From a candidate division WOR-3 bacterium (GTDB lineage: Bacteria; SDB-A), in contig JAFGSQ010000019.1 in assembly GCA_016934535.1 (NCBI GenBank), positions 6,873-70,872 of the forward strand: a stretch of 64,000 nt of DNA, in the 5' to 3' direction. The translations under genes and the position numbers were made by a program. Each line of letters begins with the position of its first letter. Positions within the stretch are counted from its first letter, which is position 1. Below the pieces are notes generated by a model, which saw only the letters and a program-made list of their open reading frames with translations, was not told the origin of the DNA and did not search any database. Shown here piece after piece: positions 32,730 through 41,569 of this stretch.

Positions 32730-33813
32730 ACTTTCCGGAGACATTCACGCCTCCGAATTCATAAGGGAATCACTGGCCTTTGACAGCGATATCGAATTTT
32801 TTGCTATCGGCGGAAGCAACATGGAAAAAGCCGGCGCCGCTATAATAATGCCTTATGACTCCCTGACGGCCATGGGTTTCGTCTCTCCGGTTCTGAACAT
32901 ATTTCACTACAGGCGAATACTCGACAAAATACACAAATGGATGAAGACCGAAAAACCGGATGCCGTCGTACTCGTCGATTTTCCCGGTTTCAACCTTCAG
33001 GTCGCGATGTTCGCTCATTATCTTAACATTCCGGTTGTCTACTATATTCTGCCTCAGGTGTGGGCGTGGGGAACATGGCGAATCAGACAAATTAAAAAAT
33101 ATGTAGACCTTGCCCTGGTCATACTCCCATTCGTACCGAAGTTTTTTTCCCAGTACGGTGTAAGATCCGTATACGTGGGGCATCCGGTCCTCGACACTGT
33201 TGTTAAACGCGGGAACTACCCTGAAACCGCAGACGAAAAAAATACCGCTACTGTAGGTCTTTTCCCCGGTTCGAGAAAGTCGGAAATCAGAAGGCATATC
33301 CTGGTAATGTTAAAAGTAGCGGAATTAATAAGAATCCGGCATCCAGAAGTCAATTTCCTCGTCGCCTGCGACCCGAAAAACGCAGACACGGCATACTTGC
33401 CAGGTTACATAAACTTCGTGCCAGACGATCCATACGGCGTCATGAAAAGATCCAGTATCCTCATAGCCGCTTCAGGTACAGTGACACTTGAGGGAGCCTT
33501 TTTTGAAAAACCCATGATCGTCATATACAAAACCGAGGCTCCGACCTATTTTCTAGCAAGGCTTCTCGCAAAAGTACCTTACATCAGCCTCGTAAATATA
33601 ACGGGAGGGGAAAAAATATTACCTGAGTTCATTCAGAAAAACGCCGACCCGGAAAAAATAGCTCAAAGCGCCGAAAGCCTTCTGTACGATAATGCTGTGA
33701 GAGAAAAGATGATAAACAAAATTAAAACCGTCAAGAAAAAACTCGGCTCTCCAGGAGCGTCAAAAAGAGCGGCCGAATATTTTTTGAGATTCATAAATGA
33801 AAATAAAAGATAA
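32701..33813 (+). CDS. lpxB: Lipid-A-disaccharide synthase
   Basis: LpxB condenses lipid X with UDP-diacylglucosamine to make the lipid A disaccharide. The 370-residue GT19 protein starts with KILIVTGELSGDIHAS, then FAIGGSNMEKAGA, VLVDFPGFNLQVA, YYILPQVWAWGTWRIRQIKK and VGHPVLD, followed by LFPGSRKSEIRRH. All are hallmarks of LpxB. It overlaps the oxidoreductase gene before it and the acyltransferase gene after it. Confidence 0.96.
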   Translation: MRKILIVTGELSGDIHASEFIRESLAFDSDIEFFAIGGSNMEKAGAAIIMPYDSLTAMGFVSPVLNIFHYRRILDKIHKWMKTEKPDAVVLVDFPGFNLQVAMFAHYLNIPVVYYILPQVWAWGTWRIRQIKKYVDLALVILPFVPKFFSQYGVRSVYVGHPVLDTVVKRGNYPETADEKNTATVGLFPGSRKSEIRRHILVMLKVAELIRIRHPEVNFLVACDPKNADTAYLPGYINFVPDDPYGVMKRSSILIAASGTVTLEGAFFEKPMIVIYKTEAPTYFLARLLAKVPYISLVNITGGEKILPEFIQKNADPEKIAQSAESLLYDNAVREKMINKIKTVKKKLGSPGASKRAAEYFLRFINENKR

Positions 33814-34453
33814 ACTTTTTCTCGGCCCCGGCGTGTACATTGGTTATCTGTTCATACTTTTGTGGGGCAAAACTCTTTCCATTGTCAAAAGGAACATCGA
33901 AGAAACACTGTCCGATAAAAGCAATTACCCGGCCGTCTATCTTCTTTGGCACAGAGACCTTCTGGTCCCGGCTTTTTTCTTCAGAAACAAAGGGTATAAA
34001 GTACTCATCGGAAAGCACAGGGACGCAGAATATATTTCGAGGATATCGCTGAAACTCGGTTACAGAACACTGAGGGGTTCTGCAACCAGGGGATCCGCTT
34101 CGGCGATGAGAAACATCGTCAAATCTCTCAAAAAAAATGAAATCGTCGTTATCACTCCTGACGGCCCGACTGGTCCGCCTCAGGAAATAAAAGAAGGCTC
34201 CCTCCTGGCCGCCGTCAAAATAGGGGCTCCCGTGATACCTGTTGTACTTTCGTACAAAAAATTTTACTCTTTCAAATCGTGGGACAAGTTCCGTCTCGCA
34301 ATTCCATTTTCAAAAGTGTGCATTCTGTTCGGCAAGCCTGTTTTAATGAAGGATTGCGGGTCCAGGGACAACGTCCGCAGAATAAAACCGATCCTCGAAA
34401 AAAAAATAATCGGACTCGAAAAAGTTGCAGAGAAGGCGTTGTGCTCAGCGTAA
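33797..34453 (+). CDS. DUF374 lysophospholipid acyltransferase-like protein
   Basis: A 218-residue protein of the DUF374 group: LLWHRDLLVPAF (His and Asp of an acyltransferase-like motif), TLRGSATRGSASAMRN, and VITPDGPTGPPQEIKEG. In some bacteria DUF374 proteins acylate lipid A or are tied to LPS loci. Its place between lpxB and waaA suggests a late or early lipid A acyl transfer, which is inference. The end overlaps waaA by 13 bases. Confidence 0.82.
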   Translation: MKIKDKLFLGPGVYIGYLFILLWGKTLSIVKRNIEETLSDKSNYPAVYLLWHRDLLVPAFFFRNKGYKVLIGKHRDAEYISRISLKLGYRTLRGSATRGSASAMRNIVKSLKKNEIVVITPDGPTGPPQEIKEGSLLAAVKIGAPVIPVVLSYKKFYSFKSWDKFRLAIPFSKVCILFGKPVLMKDCGSRDNVRRIKPILEKKIIGLEKVAEKALCSA

Positions 34454-35688
34454 TCGCGTACAATATCTTTCTTGCTATATTTTTCCCCTTTCTGGCTCTT
34501 GTCATTTTTGCGAAAATACTGCAAACACGCAGAGAATGGATGAACAGATGGGGATTTTTGCCAAAATTCAAGAAAAGATACGTAATCTGGATCCACGGTT
34601 CATCTGTCGGAGAAATAAATTCTCTCAAATCAATTTGCGCGGACCTGAGTGTCAAACACCCCCGCTTCAGGTTTCTGGTGACCTCCTACACAAGGACAGG
34701 TGTCATTCGCGCAGAAAATATAATGAACAAAAAGAACATCAAAACGGCTTTTTTCCCTTTCGATTTTCCTTTGAGCGTAATCAACGCGGTCAACAGAGTA
34801 AAACCTTCATGTGTCCTTTTCACGGAAACAGAAATATGGCCGAATTTTCTTTTTTACTGCAGGCTTAGAAAGATACCGGTATTCCTTTTGAGCGCAAGAA
34901 TATCCGACAGGACTTATCCCCGATACAAATCCTTCCGGAGATTTTTGAAAAGGGTCCTTTCCTCCTACACATTCGTTTTCGCCCAGGACGAATTAAACGC
35001 CCGGCGCTTTATAGAAATCGGCGTGCCCAAGGACAGAATATCCAGGTCAGGCTCTCTGAAAGCTTCTTATGAAATACAGTCGCCTCCTCCTTTACCAATC
35101 CGGCCCGGAACAATTCTATGGACAGCCGGCCCTTTGAGAAAAGGCGAATTCGAGCAGATTTTAGAGGTTTTCTCTTCCCTGAAAAACAGGTATTCTTCCC
35201 TCGCTCTTCTTTTGGCTCCAAGATATCTCGACATGACACAGGATATTCTGCGGTGTGCCCGATCAAAAAGCCTCGAACCGACTCTTAGGTCTCATTCTGC
35301 GGAGATATTGCCGGGACTGACCATACTTGACAGCCTTGGCGAGCTTTCTCGTTTCTACAAAGAGGCTAAAATAGCTTTTATAGGGGGTTCTTTTGTCAAC
35401 GCGGGAGGTCACAATCCCCTCGAAGCGGCTTTTCAGGGAGTACCCGTGCTGATGGGACCGCATTATCAGAACGTCGAAGACACGATGAACAAACTCGCCG
35501 AGGCAAAAGGAGCCTGGATAGTCGAATCTCAACAGGATCTTGAAAAAGCGCTCGATAAGTTACTCTCCAACGAAGACATGAGACGATCGGCCTCGGAAAA
35601 TATACAAAAAGCCGCACTGTCGCAGCTCGTTTCAAAAAATGAAATATACGAGATGATTGAGAAGAAAACTCCCGGATTCCCATGTTGA
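34441..35688 (+). CDS. waaA: 3-deoxy-D-manno-octulosonic acid transferase
   Basis: WaaA (KdtA) adds Kdo to lipid A precursor at the inner membrane. From the GTG at 34441 (GAAGG just upstream) the protein has 415 residues, opening with a membrane anchor (VIAYNIFLAIFFPFLALVIF), then IHGSSVGEINSL with the catalytic Glu, LFTETEIWPNFLF, LLAPRY and the UDP/CMP-sugar loop FIGGSFVNAGGHNPLEAA. The longer frame from 34279 runs through the acyltransferase gene and is rejected. It overlaps lpxK by 7 bases. Confidence 0.93.
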   Translation: MLSVIAYNIFLAIFFPFLALVIFAKILQTRREWMNRWGFLPKFKKRYVIWIHGSSVGEINSLKSICADLSVKHPRFRFLVTSYTRTGVIRAENIMNKKNIKTAFFPFDFPLSVINAVNRVKPSCVLFTETEIWPNFLFYCRLRKIPVFLLSARISDRTYPRYKSFRRFLKRVLSSYTFVFAQDELNARRFIEIGVPKDRISRSGSLKASYEIQSPPPLPIRPGTILWTAGPLRKGEFEQILEVFSSLKNRYSSLALLLAPRYLDMTQDILRCARSKSLEPTLRSHSAEILPGLTILDSLGELSRFYKEAKIAFIGGSFVNAGGHNPLEAAFQGVPVLMGPHYQNVEDTMNKLAEAKGAWIVESQQDLEKALDKLLSNEDMRRSASENIQKAALSQLVSKNEIYEMIEKKTPGFPC

Positions 35689-36641
35689 AATTCCTTTTAG
35701 TTCCTCTCGTTCCTCTGTATTTCTCACTTTACTGTTTAGACAAAAAAATAAAGACCTCCAAAAAAACAAGATTTTCAGCAAAGACGATAAGCGTCGGAAA
35801 TATCGAAGCAGGAGGCACCGGTAAAACCCAGTTTGTATCTTACATTCTTTCTATTCTGGAAAGAAAGAATGTCCGTGCGGCTGTGCTGGCGAGAGGATAC
35901 GGGGGATCTCACAGAGGTTTCGTGAGCCCAAACACTCCTGAAGCGGGTGACGAAGTAAGAATGATCTCCAGGAAATTCAGCAATTTTCCTGTCGTCGCTT
36001 GCGGCGACAGACAGAGAGGTTATAAAATGCTGATCAAAGAAAATCCGGGAGTCGAAGTCATTATACTCGACGACGGATATCAGCAATACGGAATTGCCAA
36101 GGATCTCGATATCCTTCTTCTCGACTGGGAAAATCCCAAAGCCGGAGGTCTCATTCCCATGGGGAGCCTGAGAGAACCTCTATTGGCTTCAAGAAGGGCA
36201 GACCTTATAATTTTCACAAGAACCAAAGAACCTGTTTTACCGGCAGGTTTGGCAAGATTCCCGGATTCACTCAGTGTTCCATGCCTTTTTTGCGATTTCG
36301 AGACAACAGGAGTTATAAAGAAAGGCGTCTCTCTGTCGCGAAGGGAAAAATATTTTTTTGTAAGTTCCATAGCAAAACCCGAAAGACTGCTCAGACATCT
36401 GAACTCCTCAGGATTCGACATCACAAATTTCATGTTTTTCAGGGACCACCATTCCTTTTCTGACAGAGACGCCGATAAAATCATTTCGAGCACAAAAAAA
36501 AGCGGATGTAAGGAAGTGCTTTGCACAGAAAAAGACGCTGTGAAACTGCCCTTCGAATGCGCAATAATAGAATCTGAAATAAAATGGTTCGGCAATTCGG
36601 GAGACATTTTTATTAAAAAGCTCACGGAGACTGTACTTTGA
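35682..36641 (+). CDS. lpxK: Tetraacyldisaccharide 4'-kinase
   Basis: LpxK phosphorylates the 4' position of the lipid A disaccharide. The 319-residue protein has a short N-terminal membrane anchor (LLVPLVPLYFSLY), the P-loop SVGNIEAGGTGKT (about 33-45), VLARGYGG, and VIILDDGYQQYGIAKDLDILLLD. All match LpxK. The stop overlaps the TTG start of the next gene (TTGA). Confidence 0.95.
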   Translation: MLKFLLVPLVPLYFSLYCLDKKIKTSKKTRFSAKTISVGNIEAGGTGKTQFVSYILSILERKNVRAAVLARGYGGSHRGFVSPNTPEAGDEVRMISRKFSNFPVVACGDRQRGYKMLIKENPGVEVIILDDGYQQYGIAKDLDILLLDWENPKAGGLIPMGSLREPLLASRRADLIIFTRTKEPVLPAGLARFPDSLSVPCLFCDFETTGVIKKGVSLSRREKYFFVSSIAKPERLLRHLNSSGFDITNFMFFRDHHSFSDRDADKIISSTKKSGCKEVLCTEKDAVKLPFECAIIESEIKWFGNSGDIFIKKLTETVL

Positions 36642-37591
36642 AAGCGGGAATCATTGAAGGAGGGGGCGGCGGACTTCGCTTTTTCGTATTCAATGGCTGG
36701 AAAATAGTGGAAAAAGTGTCGCTTCCCGAGGGCAATTATATGAAGATAAAAGAAAATTTACCGGATTATTTAAAAGATCTCCTTACAAAAAGCTCTTCAT
36801 ACGATCCTGTCTCCCCTATCGGCGCCGCCCTTGCAGGTCTTTATACTGATTCTGAAAAAGAGCATTTTAAAACTTCGCTCAAAAAAGCCGGGCACCTGGG
36901 CGAAGCTTACATAACCAACGACGCATTCGCAGCTTATCATGGAGCTTTCAAGGAATTCGGGAATATACTAACACTGTCCGGAACGGGTTCGATAGTTTTT
37001 TCCGTTTCAAAAGAAGGATTTCTTAAAAGACGCGGCGGTTGGGGACATTTGCTGGGAGACGAGGGCAGTGGATTCTGGATAGGCAGGCAGGCTCTCAGGA
37101 AAGTCACCGGATTATACGACAAAAAGATCCAAAGCTCTTCTCTCGTTTCATTTCTCCTGAACAACAGACGGTTCGAAACAATGGATTTTGTCAGGCAGTT
37201 TTTGTCTTCGAGCAATCCGGTCAAAGATATTTCACTTCTCACATACGATCTGAATAATGCCGCGGAAAATGGCCTCGTTGAGGCGGCGGATATTTTCCGG
37301 GAAGCGGCCGATAATATCGCGGAAGAAGTATTGAGCCTGTCCATTGAAACAAAATCACATTTTTATGCCCTGCGCGGCGGAGTGGCGATGAACTGCCCTG
37401 TTTTTTATGATAGAATTACGGAAATACTTGAAAAAAAGGGAATGGAAATGAAAGACGAAAAGTTGACTGCCGTCGGAGGATTATTGGCGATAATCTTCGG
37501 CGACGAAACTTTTCAAGAACTCAGGAGGCATAATGATAAAGAAGTCGTTCTTATTGTTAATCCTTATGATTCCCGCAGTGGCGTTTTGTGA
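36638..37591 (+). CDS. BadF/BcrA-type ATPase or N-acetylhexosamine kinase
   Basis: A 317-residue ASKHA-fold protein: GIIEGGGGGLRFFVF (phosphate 1), ITNDAFAAYHGAF, TLSGTGSIVFSV, and WGHLLGDEGSGFWIGRQAL, a block seen in N-acetylglucosamine/MurNAc kinases of the BadF/BadG/BcrA/BcrD ATPase family. Sugar kinase activity on an amino sugar is the best guess, which would suit cell-wall recycling. The TTG start at 36638 has GGAG 8 bases upstream and is coupled to lpxK. The end overlaps the peptidase gene by 59 bases. Confidence 0.75.
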   Translation: MKAGIIEGGGGGLRFFVFNGWKIVEKVSLPEGNYMKIKENLPDYLKDLLTKSSSYDPVSPIGAALAGLYTDSEKEHFKTSLKKAGHLGEAYITNDAFAAYHGAFKEFGNILTLSGTGSIVFSVSKEGFLKRRGGWGHLLGDEGSGFWIGRQALRKVTGLYDKKIQSSSLVSFLLNNRRFETMDFVRQFLSSSNPVKDISLLTYDLNNAAENGLVEAADIFREAADNIAEEVLSLSIETKSHFYALRGGVAMNCPVFYDRITEILEKKGMEMKDEKLTAVGGLLAIIFGDETFQELRRHNDKEVVLIVNPYDSRSGVL

Positions 37592-40316
37592 CGACTCCTG
37601 CTGGATAAACACATACAGGTTCACTGACATAGAGATCATACCGGAATACGATTCCGTTATTGGCATGGCTGTGGAAGATTTTGTTTGTTTGGATGCGTCG
37701 GACACTATAAGATTGGACTGCGTCTCCCCGGTTGCAGACAGCGTAAAAATAGCGACTCAGAACAGGTATTTCTACCAAACTGACAGCCTGCTCGTCATCT
37801 CTTTGGACAGGACATACAATCCTTCAGAAACGCTTGAAATTGCAGTGTACTTCAGAGCGGTGCCGGTCAACATACCCATTCCTTTCGCAACCGGAGGAAT
37901 ATTCATTACTCCCACTCTTATTTATTCGTGTCACGCTCCTTTCGGACTAAAGACGTGGGTGCCGTGTCTGGATAATCACAGACATAAAGCCGCTGTGAGA
38001 CAGTATTACACTGTCCCTGAAAATCTGTACGTCGTCTCTAACGGCGTACTCGACTCAGTGATCCAGCTTTCGGGAAACAGGAAAAAATATTTTTGGAGGG
38101 AGACGGAACACCTGTCACCGTACCTGCAGGGACTGGCCGCTTACGACTATTCGCTGAGCAGTTATTCTGTCGGCGGAGTTCCAGTTCTGCTCGCCGCGTT
38201 CCCTCAGGACTCATCCGCCTTGGCCTATGATTTGAGAAGACTCGACACAATGCTTTTGGCCTACGAAGAAAGATACGGAGATTATCCGTTCGAAAAAATC
38301 GCTTACGCTGAAGTCAACCTGCCGGGAGCCATGGAGAATCAAAACTGCATACTGGCCGGCTCTTCAGTAATAACAGGAACTGGCGCCAATGAAATTCTTT
38401 TCGCTCATGAACTTTCACACATGTGGTGGGGAGATTATGTCACCACGGAAAGCATAAAAGAGGTCTGGTTCAACGAAGGAATGGCGACTTTTTCCGAAGG
38501 AATTTTTGTTGAAAAGATTTCAGGCGTTCAGGCAATGCACAATTACATGCATCAGCGCAGAACCCAATACATCGGATGGGAAGGCACGAACGGAATTTAT
38601 CCGATGTACGACCCGCCGTGGGAGCATTATTATTCGGAATTGACCTACGAACGCCCCGGAACCGTATTTTACGCTCTGAGGTATATGATCGGCGATTCCG
38701 CTTTTTTCGCTTCTTTGCAGAACTTAACAGCAATTTTCGGCTCTTCGACGGTTACATGGCAGGACGTCGATTCAATATTTTCCGACGTATCCTGTGAAGA
38801 TTTGACCTGGTTTTTCGAGCAATGGGTTCTAGGTTCAGGGACTCCATGGATGCGCTGGACAGCTTTAAGTAAAAGTGCCGGAACTGACAGCGTTCTTGTC
38901 AGGGCCTGGACATTTTCAAATTCTTCGACAGACTTCACAATAAAAGCGCCCCTTTTTATCTATCAGGGCAACGACACTGCTTTTTACAAAGTAACGGCCT
39001 CAAGAGACACTTTTGACAATTTTTTCGCATTTGCGCCCGATTCAGTTTGTCTCGATCCCCTAGGAACTCAGTTCACCTCTTCTACGGCCAGAGAAAACCC
39101 TGAAATATCAGCGCTACTGGCACTCGACGAAGCGATTCTGGTTCAATGGTCTCCGTGTTTTTTTGGCGATCTGACTGGCTACAATGTATACGGAGCCCCG
39201 TACGGAACAACCTTTTTTGAAAAGCTGAACCCGGCTCTTCTCACTGACACGACATTCCTGGCTCAAAATTTAACAAACGGCGTAAAATACACTTTCTTTG
39301 TGACGTTCGAGATTCAAGGGGGCTGGGAAAGTTATCCATCGGACACTTCTTCGACAACTCCGGTGCCTTTTCCTTTCGACAGGAGAATTCTTGTTGTAGA
39401 TGAAACCGAGGGCGGAAACGGGACTCAGCCTCATTTACCCACAGACGCTCAGGTGGATTCCGCTTACGCCGCCCTTTTGATTGGCATTAACCATGACGTA
39501 TATCACTGCGACACATCATTGCCCGACTTGACTTTACTCGGACATTACCAGTGTGTAGTATGGCACAGCGACGAATACACATCGACAAGTCTGATAAAAA
39601 ACCAATCACAACTGATAAGGTCATACATCACAGCCGGCGGTAAGATTATCCTGTCAGGCTGGAGAGTGTTCGAATTGTCGCCGCCGGATTTCCTTGCGCT
39701 TTTCGGAGTCACTCAAGCCTCCGTCGTCACTCAAAAGAACTTCGAAGTCTCAGTCGGAAAAAACGGTTTTCCCGACGTTTACGTCAATTCCTCCCTCATG
39801 CCCCCGTCTTGGAACGGAAAAATGGACAGAGCAACTTATTTTGAGACTTTTGGGTCAGATACGTTGGGAGTTTGGGGCAACGGTTATCCCCAGACGGGGA
39901 AAACGACAACCGCGGGAAGTAATGACTCCATCAAGTTTGTCGTCAACGGGTACCCTCTTTATTTTATGGAACATCAAAACGCGAGAGATTTTCTTGTTTC
40001 CTGTTTTACATACCTTGGTCAGGTCGGAATAGACGAAAACTTCTCTGGTCAGGAACCGGCGATTCTTCCCGTCCTGAGACTGTGCCCTGAAGGCGTCGAA
40101 ATTCTTCTTTCTTCAGGTCTCGCCGGCAGTAACTTTGACCTAATGATCTATGACGTCGCGGGAAGGCTTGTTTTCAGGAGAGAATTCGGGTTCTCGGAAA
40201 GAACTGTCTATCACTGGACGGATTCCGAAGGAAAATTACTGCCTCAAGGCAACTATTTCATCAATGTCGAATACAACGGTACAACCGTTTCGGGCAAGTA
40301 TTTTTACATTCAATAA
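37533..40316 (+). CDS. Secreted M1-family aminopeptidase with C-terminal sorting domain
   Basis: A 927-residue exported zinc peptidase. The signal peptide is MIKKSFLLLILMIPAVAFC; GAMENQN (about residue 266) is the M1 exopeptidase motif; HELSHMWWGD with a downstream FNEGMA supplies HExxH and the third Zn ligand Glu. After about residue 520 come a fibronectin-like domain (ILVQWSPCFFGDLTGYNVYG), a Rossmann-like domain (CVVWHSDEY to GGKIILSGW) and a type IX-style C-terminal domain (DLMIYDVAGRLV to SGKYFYIQ). AGGAGG precedes the ATG. It is the last gene of the plus operon, followed by a terminator. Likely role: extracellular protein degradation. Confidence 0.9.
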   Translation: MIKKSFLLLILMIPAVAFCDDSCWINTYRFTDIEIIPEYDSVIGMAVEDFVCLDASDTIRLDCVSPVADSVKIATQNRYFYQTDSLLVISLDRTYNPSETLEIAVYFRAVPVNIPIPFATGGIFITPTLIYSCHAPFGLKTWVPCLDNHRHKAAVRQYYTVPENLYVVSNGVLDSVIQLSGNRKKYFWRETEHLSPYLQGLAAYDYSLSSYSVGGVPVLLAAFPQDSSALAYDLRRLDTMLLAYEERYGDYPFEKIAYAEVNLPGAMENQNCILAGSSVITGTGANEILFAHELSHMWWGDYVTTESIKEVWFNEGMATFSEGIFVEKISGVQAMHNYMHQRRTQYIGWEGTNGIYPMYDPPWEHYYSELTYERPGTVFYALRYMIGDSAFFASLQNLTAIFGSSTVTWQDVDSIFSDVSCEDLTWFFEQWVLGSGTPWMRWTALSKSAGTDSVLVRAWTFSNSSTDFTIKAPLFIYQGNDTAFYKVTASRDTFDNFFAFAPDSVCLDPLGTQFTSSTARENPEISALLALDEAILVQWSPCFFGDLTGYNVYGAPYGTTFFEKLNPALLTDTTFLAQNLTNGVKYTFFVTFEIQGGWESYPSDTSSTTPVPFPFDRRILVVDETEGGNGTQPHLPTDAQVDSAYAALLIGINHDVYHCDTSLPDLTLLGHYQCVVWHSDEYTSTSLIKNQSQLIRSYITAGGKIILSGWRVFELSPPDFLALFGVTQASVVTQKNFEVSVGKNGFPDVYVNSSLMPPSWNGKMDRATYFETFGSDTLGVWGNGYPQTGKTTTAGSNDSIKFVVNGYPLYFMEHQNARDFLVSCFTYLGQVGIDENFSGQEPAILPVLRLCPEGVEILLSSGLAGSNFDLMIYDVAGRLVFRREFGFSERTVYHWTDSEGKLLPQGNYFINVEYNGTTVSGKYFYIQ

Positions 40317-40350
40317 TCATAAATTTTCTCGGGGTAGAAGAATTTTAATA

Positions 40351-40382
40351 AAAAAGGGCGGATTTAAAAATCCGCCCTTTTT
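40351..40382. terminator. Bidirectional intrinsic terminator
   Basis: A perfect 15-bp inverted repeat (40351-40365 with 40368-40382; core GGGCGGATTT/AAATCCGCCC) flanked by A and T runs lies between the convergent peptidase gene and the secreted-protein gene ending at 40406. The A/T arms let it act in both directions. Confidence 0.88.
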
Positions 40383-40405
40383 ACTGACAACTAAACCGGA
40401 TTACT

Positions 40406-41368
40406 TTATTCGGCTACGATTATCTTGCCCGAGAAAACGCTTCCCGAAGCTTCTAATCTGTAAAAATATGTTCCCGTGCTGAGGTTCTGATCAAGAGAAA
40501 CGGTGTGAGTTCCCGCTCCGGCATTGAGGTTTTTGGAACCGATCGTCCTTCCCGTGACGTCCATTACTCTGAATGAAACATCTGACGAGGAAGGAAGAGC
40601 CAATTCAACGGCTACTTTGCCAGAGAAAGCCGACACGAGTCTGCACTGCAATAAGGAAGGAATCTGCACGGGATTTTCTTCAACCGCATTGGGATTTCCG
40701 TAGAGAATGAATCCGGCTTCGGATCCCGCGTAGCCCTGAGCACTGGCAGAAGTCCATTTCGTTATTCCGAGAAGGACAAACGCCTGGTACCATTCCTGGC
40801 CGTTGCCTATGCCGACTGAGCACTGCCAGCCCGTCTGGCCGTTGGCCGCGAAAGAGGTCGAAGGCTGAGCGACAATCCACCATCTGCCGACGGGGATCTG
40901 CATTCCGAGTCCCGTCAGGTTCATGTGAACGCTGTAAGGATTCGCGCCGTATGCCGTGTAATTGGCCGCTTCGACTATGATCGTCTGCGTCGGCGTCATT
41001 TTGGGCATGGGTGTCGCTATTCCGCTGTCTTCGTAAACCAGTACGCGGATGTTGGGAACGAGGGTCCAGCTTGAAAATCCGTTCCAATTGCTCCACCAAG
41101 TCGTCATTGAATCAATATTCCATGCCGAACCTGAATTGTTCTCGACGTCGTCTACAAGTTCAGATTCGAAAGGATAGACTGAATCTATCTGACTGGACAT
41201 ACCCGCTCCTGATATTGAATCTGGAATCTGGGACCACAACGTCGCAAGAGGCAATGCCAGATCCTGATTTGGAGCGGTTGTATTGTTTATCTGACTGTGA
41301 GTTTGCAATCCCGCAAAAAGTCCCGTCGCAATCATCATTGAGCACAGTACCAACATACTTCTCTTCAT
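40406..41368 (-). CDS. Secreted protein with sorting domain, unknown
   Basis: A 320-residue exported protein (signal MKRSMLVLCSMMIATGLFAG). Residues about 43-230 form a beta-rich module beginning LWSQIPDSISGAGMSSQIDS, which recurs at the N-terminus of the kelch protein encoded at 41570-44338. The last 75 residues are a type IX-style domain ending YRLEASGSVFSGKIIVAE. No catalytic motif is seen. AGGAGG lies before the ATG, and a strong promoter is upstream. Confidence 0.72.
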   Translation of the reverse strand: MKRSMLVLCSMMIATGLFAGLQTHSQINNTTAPNQDLALPLATLWSQIPDSISGAGMSSQIDSVYPFESELVDDVENNSGSAWNIDSMTTWWSNWNGFSSWTLVPNIRVLVYEDSGIATPMPKMTPTQTIIVEAANYTAYGANPYSVHMNLTGLGMQIPVGRWWIVAQPSTSFAANGQTGWQCSVGIGNGQEWYQAFVLLGITKWTSASAQGYAGSEAGFILYGNPNAVEENPVQIPSLLQCRLVSAFSGKVAVELALPSSSDVSFRVMDVTGRTIGSKNLNAGAGTHTVSLDQNLSTGTYFYRLEASGSVFSGKIIVAE

Positions 41369-41396
41369 TGAGTCTCCTCCTTGTAAAATTTAATAC

Positions 41397-41425
41397 ATTT
41401 TAATAAATTCCTTATAATTTGTCAA
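41397..41425 (-). promoter_or_regulatory. Promoter of the 320-residue secreted protein
   Basis: On the minus strand a consensus TTGACA (41420-41425), 17-base spacer and TAAAAT (41397-41402) stand about 30 bases before the ATG. One of the best promoter matches in the window. Confidence 0.65.
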
Positions 41426-41503
41426 TTGTTATCGTCTCTGACATTATCCGTTTTCCCAAACCATATGATTCGTTATCTTTTTGCTGAAAACCTTACAAGA
41501 GAA

Positions 41504-41549
41504 GGGACGGGTTTTGAAGCCCGTCCCATGAAGGCGATTGCCCGCCTTC
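41504..41549. repeat. Two tandem hairpins after the large kelch gene
   Basis: GGGACGGG/CCCGTCCC (41504-41511 and 41520-41527) and GAAGGCG/CGCCTTC (41530-41536 and 41543-41549) are adjacent perfect stems, 20 bases beyond the stop of the 41570 gene. No T run follows on the minus strand, so they are not a textbook intrinsic terminator; they may stabilise the 3' end of the message. Confidence 0.7.
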
Positions 41550-41569
41550 GTATTTCGAGGATAATTCGC

